Origin: Rhodospirillales bacterium
Lineage (GTDB): Bacteria; Pseudomonadota; Alphaproteobacteria; Rhodospirillales; UBA2165
Length of the DNA stretch: 5,828 nt
Reading direction: 5' to 3'
Assembly: GCA_013204125.1 (NCBI GenBank)
Contig: JABMOP010000165.1
Coordinates: 1 to 5,828, forward strand
The position numbers and the translations under genes were made by a program. A model generated the notes under the pieces. The model saw only the letters and a program-made list of their open reading frames with translations, made no database searches and was not told the DNA's origin. Within the stretch, counting starts at the first letter, position 1. Each line of letters starts with the position of its first letter. This document shows, in pieces, positions 1 through 4,339 of this stretch.

Positions 1-402
1 GAACGATATTTGCACTTGATCAATCATCACATCTTCCACCAACTTCGCAAACGATTCAATGTCGAAGGGTTTAGTAACAAACGCACCCGCGCCGAGTTTT
101 TTTGCCTGGCGCCGATCGAACTCGTATGATTTTGACGAGACGATGATCACCTTGATTCGAGCGAGTGCGCTGTCTCCTTTAATCTGGCTGAGCAATTGCA
201 TGCCGTCGACGCCAGGCATCATGATGTCAGCGACCACGCAGTCCGGCATGATTTCCCTGATTTTCTCCAGGGCGGTGGCGCTCTGCTGGACTGGAAAAAC
301 CTCATGACCATTTGCGTCAAGCAACGAGCACTCAATCCCAATCATCGCCGGATCGTCTTCGACAACAACAATTTGGTACTTGATTTTGGCGTCGTCTTTC
401 AT
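1..402 (-). CDS. Response regulator, N-terminal receiver domain (C-terminus beyond window)
   Basis: Reading leftward from an ATG at 402-400, the frame stays open to the window edge, giving 134 codons. The protein has the full CheY-like receiver pattern: strand IVVVEDD with the acidic pocket at E15, D16 and D17; phospho-acceptor D59 in VVADIMMPGVDG; the switch serine S89 in VIIVSS; and conserved K111 in FVTKPF. It should therefore accept phosphate from a histidine kinase or phosphotransferase. The start is fixed by the frame: upstream codons run only to a TAG at 456-454 without another ATG, GTG or TTG. No good Shine-Dalgarno is visible; an 18-bp tandem repeat lies directly upstream. The receiver ends near residue 128, and the following QVQISF leads out of the window, so an output domain probably follows. 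Its nature is not visible. It is divergent from the flagellar operon. The receiver call is secure; the partner and output are unknown. Confidence 0.93.
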   Translation of the reverse strand, partial: MKDDAKIKYQIVVVEDDPAMIGIECSLLDANGHEVFPVQQSATALEKIREIMPDCVVADIMMPGVDGMQLLSQIKGDSALARIKVIIVSSKSYEFDRRQAKKLGAGAFVTKPFDIESFAKLVEDVMIDQVQISF

Positions 403-438
403 TTTATGCCCGATTTGCGACCTATGCCCGATTTGCGA
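403..438. repeat. Two tandem copies of an 18-bp unit next to the response-regulator start
   Basis: The 16-bp string TATGCCCGATTTGCGA occurs perfectly at 405-420 and 423-438, a period of 18 bp. The array abuts the ATG of the minus-strand response regulator. Because 18 is a multiple of three, the repeat keeps the upstream reading frame open and would encode Ser-Gln-Ile-Gly-His twice if translated, but no start codon precedes it in that frame. It may be replication slippage, or a pair of sites in the leader that affect translation. No known binding motif was recognised. Confidence 0.9.
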
Positions 439-473
439 TGTAAAATCTGAAAACTAGCCACCATTTACAAGGT

Positions 474-503
474 TTCATAACCCTTTTTTCGGGATTTTCA
501 CAA
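474..503 (-). promoter_or_regulatory. Possible sigma70-type promoter for the response regulator
   Basis: On the minus strand a TTGTGA box (503-498; four of six matches to TTGACA) is followed after 18 bp by TATGAA (479-474; four of six matches to TATAAT). This would start transcription about 65 nt before the ATG at 402. The surroundings are AT-rich, so chance matches are easy. This is a weak candidate from inspection only. Confidence 0.22.
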
Positions 504-525
504 TAAAAACCAAGTATTTTGGTAG

Positions 526-540
526 TTACCGAGGATTTAA
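526..540. promoter_or_regulatory. CtrA-box-like site TTAC-N7-TTAA
   Basis: The sequence is TTAC, seven bases, then TTAA: one mismatch to the alphaproteobacterial CtrA consensus TTAA-N7-TTAA. It lies just upstream of the candidate minus-strand promoter at 474-503, where an activator could sit. CtrA is the end target of the CckA phosphorelay, and cckA is encoded in this window. AT-rich DNA yields such matches by chance, so confidence is low. Confidence 0.25.
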
Positions 541-677
541 GCTTAAAAATATACCTTAAAAGCCATCAGTCAATCCATTACGCCAACCAACGCGCCCACT
601 CGCGTGGCAATATCAGCAACGATGCCGTCCCGTTCCGCGTTACCTGCGGTTTCCATTTTCACGGCTTCAATCGACAA

Positions 678-692
678 TTAAGTATCGCCTAA
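678..692. promoter_or_regulatory. CtrA-box-like site TTAA-N7-CTAA created by the 11-bp duplication
   Basis: TTAA (678-681), seven bases, then CTAA (689-692) is one mismatch from TTAA-N7-TTAA. The CtrA motif has an inherent 11-bp half-site period, so an 11-bp tandem duplication of a segment containing a TAA half-site makes such a pair automatically. It is about 170 bp before flgB. The match may be only a by-product of the repeat. Confidence 0.18.
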
Positions 693-700
693 GTATCGCC
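679..700. repeat. Perfect 11-bp tandem duplication inside the biotinyl-domain remnant
   Basis: TAAGTATCGCC occurs at 679-689 and again immediately at 690-700. On the minus strand it repeats the codons for Gly-Asp-Thr plus part of the next codon. Since 11 is not a multiple of three it shifts the frame. Deleting one copy puts the two recognisable halves of the biotinyl domain back in the same frame, which shows that the duplication arose within a formerly coding sequence. Confidence 0.93.
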
Positions 701-720
701 GCGCAATATTTTTTGCCCTG

Positions 721-749
721 TTTCCACCGCCGCCGCCAGCTGTGATAAT
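721..749 (+). promoter_or_regulatory. Possible sigma70-type promoter for the flagellar operon
   Basis: TTTCCA (721-726; four of six matches to TTGACA), a 17-bp spacer, then GATAAT (744-749; five of six matches to TATAAT), preceded by the extended -10 dinucleotide TG at 741-742. Transcription would begin near 756, about 105 nt before the flgB start. No sigma54 -24/-12 pair with correct spacing was found in the spacer. The assignment is by eye and weak; the true operon promoter could be another site. Confidence 0.28.
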
Positions 750-768
750 AATTTAAATATATTGGGTG

Positions 769-783
769 GTAACGCTTTCTTAA
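769..783. promoter_or_regulatory. CtrA-box-like site GTAA-N7-TTAA upstream of flgB
   Basis: GTAA (769-772), seven bases, TTAA (780-783): one mismatch from the CtrA consensus TTAA-N7-TTAA. It ends about 78 bp before the flgB ATG at 862, a plausible place for control of a flagellar operon. If the candidate promoter at 721-749 is real, the box would lie downstream of its start site and act as a roadblock; otherwise it may activate a promoter closer to flgB. CtrA control of class II flagellar genes is known in Caulobacter; its use here is inferred. Confidence 0.28.
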
Positions 784-810
784 ATTTCACCCAACATAAT
801 CCATTGCAAA

Positions 811-831
811 GGGGCGCAAAAATAATGCCCC
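811..831 (+). other. Small stem-loop in the flgB leader
   Basis: GGGGCG (811-816) can pair with TGCCCC (826-831) across a nine-base A-rich loop, with one G-U pair. It is not followed by a T run, so it is not an intrinsic terminator. It ends about 17 nt before the flgB ribosome binding site at 849-854 and could affect leader stability or translation. Six base pairs is modest. Confidence 0.35.
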
Positions 832-861
832 GCCAATACGATCCAAATGGTGGATGGTGCG

Positions 862-1287
862 ATGGAACTGAACGATATGCCCGTATTCGGGCTTATGCGG
901 CGTCGGATGTTGTGGCTTAACCAGCGCCAGGAAGTGCTAGCTAAAAATATAGCCAACGCCGACACGCCGAACTTCAAGTCGCGCGATCTCAAAAAACTCG
1001 ATTTCAAAGAGGCGTTGCATAGCGACCGCAACAGGTCCAACGCGACCGCAATTTCGACGACCAACCCCAAGCACCTGCAGTCGGCATCAGGCGATTCGCA
1101 GCGCCAGTTTAAGGAAGTCGACTCGCGTCGGCCCTATGAGACATCGCCCGACGGCAATCAAGTGGTTCTCGAAGAATAGATGATCAAGTTGAATAAAAAC
1201 ATAGTTGACCACAGCATGATGACCCAACTCTAGCGCAAGCATTTGCAAATGTTCCGTACGGTATTGGGTGGTGGCGGTGGCAATTAA
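862..1287 (+). pseudogene. flgB: Flagellar proximal rod protein FlgB, interrupted by two in-frame TAG codons
   Basis: FlgB is the proximal rod protein that stacks on FliE and the MS ring. The N-terminus carries the rod signature NQRQEVLAKNIANADTPNF (residues 20-38). The start at 862 is preferred over the in-frame ATG at 847 because GGTGGA (849-854) lies seven bases upstream and MELNDMPVF resembles family starts; the ATG at 847 has no ribosome site. The frame stops at TAG 1177-1179 after 105 residues. Downstream codons continue the family's C-terminal helix in the same frame (MIKLNKNIVDHSMMTQL, then RKHLQMFRTVLGGGGN), with a second TAG at 1231-1233 and a TAA at 1285-1287. The first TAG stands where Gln is usual (LEEQMIK), the second where Tyr is usual (LYRKH). 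A full product would be about 141 residues, normal for FlgB. An ATG at 1180 directly follows the first stop (TAGATG) but would yield only 17 residues. The truncated protein lacks the C-terminal helix needed for coiled-coil packing, so it is probably nonfunctional unless the stops are read through. Confidence 0.88.
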
Positions 1288-1330
1288 TCGTCCGCTCGAT
1301 TGAACTGAATGTACGCCAAGGAGACCGTGT

Positions 1331-1744
1331 ATGGCCGAAGACTTATTTTCCTCGCTTCGAATTTCCGCAGCCGGCTTGAAGGCGCAAGGCACGCGCTTAC
1401 GTATCATTTCACAAAATATTGCCAATGCAAATTCTCTGGCAAAATCGCCCGGCGGCGAACCTTATCGGCGCCAGGTCATCACATTCAAGAACGCGCTCGA
1501 TCGGGAATTAGGTGTCGAAACCGTGCGCACTGGGAAGATACGCACAGATCCTTCTCAGTTTTCCAAAAAATACGAACCAAGCCACCCGGCAGCGGACGCG
1601 CAAGGTTATGTGCAGACGCCCAATGTCAATGTTCTGATTGAAATGATGGATATGCGTCAAGCTCAACGAACATACGAAGCCAATCTCAACGTCATGCGCG
1701 CGTCGAAACAAATGATGGAAGGTACCATTCAACTTCTGCGTTAG
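1331..1744 (+). CDS. flgC: Flagellar basal-body proximal rod protein FlgC
   Basis: This 137-residue protein has the normal FlgC length and both terminal helices that form the rod coiled coil. The N-terminal signature ISAAGLKAQGTRLRIISQN leads into IANANS (residues 11-35). A PGGEPYRRQV block (40-49) follows, and the C-terminal region reads GYVQTPNVNVLIEMMDMRQ, AQRTYEANLNVM, then the end GTIQLLR. FlgC is exported by the flagellar type III apparatus and assembles with FlgB, FlgF and FlgG into the rod. The ATG at 1331 has an excellent ribosome site, AAGGAG (1318-1323), seven bases upstream. It lies 43 bp after the TAA that ends the flgB frame. Its TAG stop coincides with the expected family C-terminus, which shows that TAG works as an ordinary stop in this genome. 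No damage is visible. Confidence 0.96.
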   Translation: MAEDLFSSLRISAAGLKAQGTRLRIISQNIANANSLAKSPGGEPYRRQVITFKNALDRELGVETVRTGKIRTDPSQFSKKYEPSHPAADAQGYVQTPNVNVLIEMMDMRQAQRTYEANLNVMRASKQMMEGTIQLLR

Positions 1745-1801
1745 CTTCGGAATATTGGGCTATAGAAGCATCAAGAGAACAATTTAGGTAAGGAGAGTAA
1801 T

Positions 1802-2116
1802 ATGGTGAGCGAAGCATCAGGCGCATTGAACGCCTACCGGGCAGCCGTCAATCGTTTACAGGAGACACCTGGAAACAGTGATGCGGGGAAGAGTAATCCC
1901 AGCGATTTTTCGACAATGGTCAAAGGGTTTGCCGACGATGCGGTGAACGCCCAAAAAACTGCCGAAAGTGCGACAATCTCCGCTGCCGCCGGACAGACCG
2001 ATTTGAATTCGGTCGTGCTCGCAGTAGCCGAAGCCGAAATTACCCTGAAATCGGTCGTTACAATGCGCGATAAGGTTGTTCAGGCCTATCAGCAGATCGT
2101 AAAAATGCCGATTTAG
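1802..2116 (+). CDS. fliE: Flagellar hook-basal body complex protein FliE
   Basis: At 104 residues it has the usual FliE size. FliE is an early export substrate that links the FliF MS ring to the rod. The N-terminal part is variable and polar. The conserved C-terminal half is clear: DLNSVVLAVAEAEITLKS (67-84), then VVTMRDKVVQAYQQI and VKMPI at the end, matching the family pattern of an EAE/L block, RDK, and AYQ-I-M. The start ATG at 1802 follows AAGGAG (1790-1795) by six bases. It lies 57 bp after flgC and 11 bp before fliQ, so co-transcription is likely. It ends with TAG at the expected point. Confidence 0.95.
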   Translation: MVSEASGALNAYRAAVNRLQETPGNSDAGKSNPSDFSTMVKGFADDAVNAQKTAESATISAAAGQTDLNSVVLAVAEAEITLKSVVTMRDKVVQAYQQIVKMPI

Positions 2117-2127
2117 GGAGGGGCGCT

Positions 2128-2394
2128 ATGAACCAGGCCGATGTCCTTGAAATCGCGCGCCAGACTTTCTTTGTAATCCTACAGGCCGCTGGCCCGATAA
2201 TGGCTGCGGGTTTGGTTGTCGGGCTTATAATCGCGGTTTTTCAAACGCTCACGTCGATCCAGGAAATGACACTTACGTTCGTTCCTAAGATCGTCATCAT
2301 CTTCGGTGCGGTAATATTTTTCATGCCGTTCATGATGAATGTAATCTTGGAATTCACGCATTCGCTTTATGCCCGTATCGCTCAACTTAGCTAA
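2128..2394 (+). CDS. fliQ: Flagellar export gate protein FliQ
   Basis: FliQ is a small hairpin membrane protein that packs around the FliP-FliR core of the flagellar type III export gate. The 88-residue product matches family length, with two hydrophobic segments at about 12-38 and 52-77. They are joined by the diagnostic loop FQTLTSIQEMTLTFVPKI (38-55). The ATG at 2128 follows a strong GGAGG (2117-2121) by six bases, placed just behind the fliE stop codon. It is followed by fliR after five bases, consistent with tight translational linkage. fliP is not in this window and is presumably elsewhere. Confidence 0.96.
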   Translation: MNQADVLEIARQTFFVILQAAGPIMAAGLVVGLIIAVFQTLTSIQEMTLTFVPKIVIIFGAVIFFMPFMMNVILEFTHSLYARIAQLS

Positions 2395-2399
2395 GGCGA

Positions 2400-3161
2400 A
2401 TGCTCGAACAAATTTTAACCGTTAATATATTTGCGTTTATGCTGATATTTGCGCGGGTCGGCACGACGTTGTTTATTATGCCTGGGTTTGGCGGCCAGCA
2501 AGTGAACATGCGCGCTCGATTATCGATCGCACTGGCCATTAGTTTTTTGGTTACGCCGATCTTGTCGAGCAAAATACCGCCAATGCCGAGCCACCCCATA
2601 GTCCTCTTTAGCATGATGGCCGCGGAAATACTGGCGGGTGCGGTGATCGGAACGGTCCCATTAATTCTGATGGCTGCGTTCCATACCGCCGGTACAGTGA
2701 TTGCCTTCATCTCGTCGATGGCCAATTCTCTGATCTTCGATCCCATTGCCCAGCAGCAGAGCGCCGTCGTTGCTGGATTTCTGACATCGGCGGCGACGTT
2801 ATTGTTGTTTGCCATGGATTTGCACCACTTATTTATTCGCGCGATCATTGATAGTTATGAGATGTTCGCTCCGGGTATACCGCTAAATATAGGTGATACC
2901 TTGTATATGCTTGCGCGCCATACCGGAGATTCATTCCGTCTTGGGATACAGATGGCCGCACCGTTTTTGTTGCTGTCTTTCGCCTACAACATCGGGTTGG
3001 GCATTTTGTCCCGGCTGGCGCCGGCGATACCCTCATTTTTTGTCATCATGCCGGTGCAAATTTCTTTGGCGCTAATTGTTTTGGCGATCGTTGTGCCAAG
3101 TTTAATGTTGGTCGGGCTGACCAATGTAGAGCAAGGCATGATGAAGTTCCTCAGACCCTAA
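2400..3161 (+). CDS. fliR: Flagellar export gate protein FliR
   Basis: FliR (253 residues, usual length) is the single-copy core subunit of the export gate that completes the FliP ring. The protein is strongly hydrophobic with segments at roughly 8-28, 38-56, 67-92, 122-140, 180-203 and 215-240. Family marks include the N-terminal FARVGTTLFIMPGFGG (17-32), MRARLSIALAISF (37-49), FDPIAQQQSAVVAGF (113-127) and LSRLAPAIPSFFVIMPVQI (203-221). The ATG at 2400 lies five bases after the fliQ TAA. The only purine-rich stretch, AAGGCGA, overlaps that stop and sits closer than ideal, so translation probably depends on coupling to fliQ. No interruptions are visible. Confidence 0.95.
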   Translation: MLEQILTVNIFAFMLIFARVGTTLFIMPGFGGQQVNMRARLSIALAISFLVTPILSSKIPPMPSHPIVLFSMMAAEILAGAVIGTVPLILMAAFHTAGTVIAFISSMANSLIFDPIAQQQSAVVAGFLTSAATLLLFAMDLHHLFIRAIIDSYEMFAPGIPLNIGDTLYMLARHTGDSFRLGIQMAAPFLLLSFAYNIGLGILSRLAPAIPSFFVIMPVQISLALIVLAIVVPSLMLVGLTNVEQGMMKFLRP

Positions 3162-3202
3162 AAATTTAGGTGCCTTAATTTAAGCTGGTAATTGGATAGA
3201 CT

Positions 3203-4339
3203 ATGTCCGACGAAGATAAATCATCAAAAACAGAAGACCCGACAGACAAACGGACCAGCGAAGCCAGAGATAAAGGCCAGGTCGCCATGTCTCAGGAAAT
3301 AAACAGCTGGGCGTCCTTATTCGGCGCAACATTTGCGCTCATCTATATCTTTCCGTGGTTGATGGATAAGGTGCTCAAGTTGGCCATAAAATTCGTTGCA
3401 ACGCCGCATTTGGTCCCGATGGATATTGATCATGTGCGTTTTCTATTTGTCGATGTTGGCCGCGATCTTTTAATCGCCCTAGCGCCGGTGTTTGCTCTGT
3501 TTGCCACTGTTGGGTTGGTAGCTGCCGCGGCGCAGGTAGGTTGGACCTTCTCCTTCCAAAAATTGGAACTCAAGCCCGGTGCCTTTAGTCCTGCAAAAGG
3601 CGTAAAGAAAATCATCGGGGTTCGGTCCTTGGTTGAATTTGGAAAAAGTATCGTCAAATTCGGCATTATTGGCGGCGTCGCACTGATCGTCGCCCGCCCT
3701 TACCTGGAAGATTTTGAATTGATGCCCGGGTTCGATTTAATGATAACATTAAAACGGCTACAGGATATGGCGGTTGCAATTGTGGTCGTTACGCTGGCGA
3801 TCATGACCGTTATTGCGGTGCTCGATTGGGTGTACCAAAAGTGGCAACTCAAAGATAGTCTCAAAATGAGTAAGACCGAGGTCAAAGACGAAGGCAAGCA
3901 AATGGATGGCGATCCCAAGGTGAAACAACGGATCGCGCAAATTAGAATGGAGCGAGCTCAACACCGGATTATCCAAGCAACCATGAAGGCCGATGTGGTC
4001 ATTACCAACCCAACCCATTACGCGGTTGCGCTGAACTATGACATCGACACAATGGTGGCCCCAAAATTGGTGGGTAAAGGCGTTGATGAATTAGCACTCC
4101 GCATGCGCGAAGTGGCGGATGAATACGATGTGCCTATCGTCGAAAACCCACCATTGGCGCGCGCCATCTATGCGGCGGTGGAGATCGACCAGAATATACC
4201 TCCCGAACAATACCACGCAGTGGCCGAGGTCATCAGCTATGTTTACCGCCTTAAGGGCCGTTTACCACATGACGGTTCTCCGCTACGCCCGCCGGCGCCG
4301 TTTAACGAACTTGATCCCGGCGAAGTTGCGCCAGGGTGA
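3203..4339 (+). CDS. flhB: Flagellar export switch protein FlhB
   Basis: FlhB controls the switch of export from rod/hook to filament substrates. The 378-residue protein begins with the typical acidic/basic head (KTEDPTDKRTSEARDKGQVA, residues 9-28). It has about four membrane segments (near 34-54, 86-108, 143-165 and 188-209), then the cytoplasmic linker with KQMDGDPKVKQRI (232-244). The autocleavage motif NPTH is at residues 269-272, within VITNPTHYAVALNYD; cleavage occurs between Asn and Pro. ENPPLARAIY (314-323) and the C-terminal domain follow, with a proline-rich tail. A weak GGAT (3194-3197) precedes the ATG at 3203. The gap from fliR is 41 bp. The last bases overlap the likely GTG start of the kinase gene. 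All diagnostic residues are present, so it looks functional. Confidence 0.96.
   Translation: MSDEDKSSKTEDPTDKRTSEARDKGQVAMSQEINSWASLFGATFALIYIFPWLMDKVLKLAIKFVATPHLVPMDIDHVRFLFVDVGRDLLIALAPVFALFATVGLVAAAAQVGWTFSFQKLELKPGAFSPAKGVKKIIGVRSLVEFGKSIVKFGIIGGVALIVARPYLEDFELMPGFDLMITLKRLQDMAVAIVVVTLAIMTVIAVLDWVYQKWQLKDSLKMSKTEVKDEGKQMDGDPKVKQRIAQIRMERAQHRIIQATMKADVVITNPTHYAVALNYDIDTMVAPKLVGKGVDELALRMREVADEYDVPIVENPPLARAIYAAVEIDQNIPPEQYHAVAEVISYVYRLKGRLPHDGSPLRPPAPFNELDPGEVAPG

Larger units (their letters stand above)
543..757 (-). pseudogene. Decayed biotinyl-domain remnant, probably the C-terminus of pyruvate carboxylase
   Basis: Read on the minus strand, two adjoining segments line up without gaps against the biotinyl domain that ends pyruvate carboxylase. 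The first is AAVETGQKILRGDT (codons from about 733 to 692). The second begins LSIEAVKMETA and continues NAERDGIVADI (677 downward). The family pattern is V-x-x-GQ-x(4)-GD-x-L-x-SIEAMKMETA, then AE-x-DG. The carrier lysine codon is at 659-657, but the usual AMKM reads AVKM. The frame is broken by an 11-bp tandem duplication (679-700). Even with one copy removed there is a TAA (680-678) where Leu is expected, and a TGA (572-570) sits in the terminal DLL-like position, after which Leu-Met-Ala-Phe still resembles the family's last residues before TAA at 545-543. The rest of the enzyme is absent: flgB lies where it would be. The exact upstream limit is uncertain. Another biotin-dependent carboxylase is possible, but the ET-A...AERDG wording favours pyruvate carboxylase. 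Confidence 0.72.
403..861. other. Divergent, AT-rich spacer between the response regulator and flgB
   Basis: No intact gene is supported here. The stretch contains the 18-bp tandem repeat, the biotinyl-domain remnant with its 11-bp duplication, three CtrA-box-like sites, weak promoter candidates in both directions and the stem-loop before flgB. The part at 440-542 is very AT-rich and has no recognisable coding trace. The part at 780-861 contains only the flgB leader. Confidence 0.75.

Noticed and set aside
59..450. Overlapping plus-strand open frames
   Set aside because: They are antisense to the receiver domain on the minus strand, whose phosphorylation residues are all in place.
469..489. 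Terminator-like AAGGTT / AACC(C)TT hairpin followed by T residues on the plus strand
   Set aside because: The stem is short with a bulge, and no plus-strand gene ends upstream of it. It is probably AT-rich chance.
570..677. A 35-codon minus-strand frame with a TTG start and an AGGCG upstream, as a possible small protein gene
   Set aside because: Its residues match the second half of a biotinyl domain, and the first half lies just upstream out of frame across the duplication. A pseudogene explains it better than a new small gene.
604..776. Possible sigma54 -24/-12 promoters (TGGCA near 604, TGGG near 763)
   Set aside because: The GG and GC elements are 10-11 bp apart rather than the required 12, and the -12 TTGC is absent.
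689..790. A minus-strand frame starting with GTG at 790 preceded by AAGGA, ending at TAG 691-689
   Set aside because: Its C-terminal part is the first half of the same biotinyl remnant. The start signal is likely coincidental, and the product would be a 33-residue fragment.
780..1070. Open minus-strand frame of 96 codons
   Set aside because: Antisense to the flgB coding region, which has a clear family signature. No domain was recognised in the antisense product.
1744..1769. Inverted repeat GCTTC/GAAGC between flgC and fliE
   Set aside because: Only five base pairs around a 16-base loop, with no T tract; not convincing as a terminator or a regulatory element.
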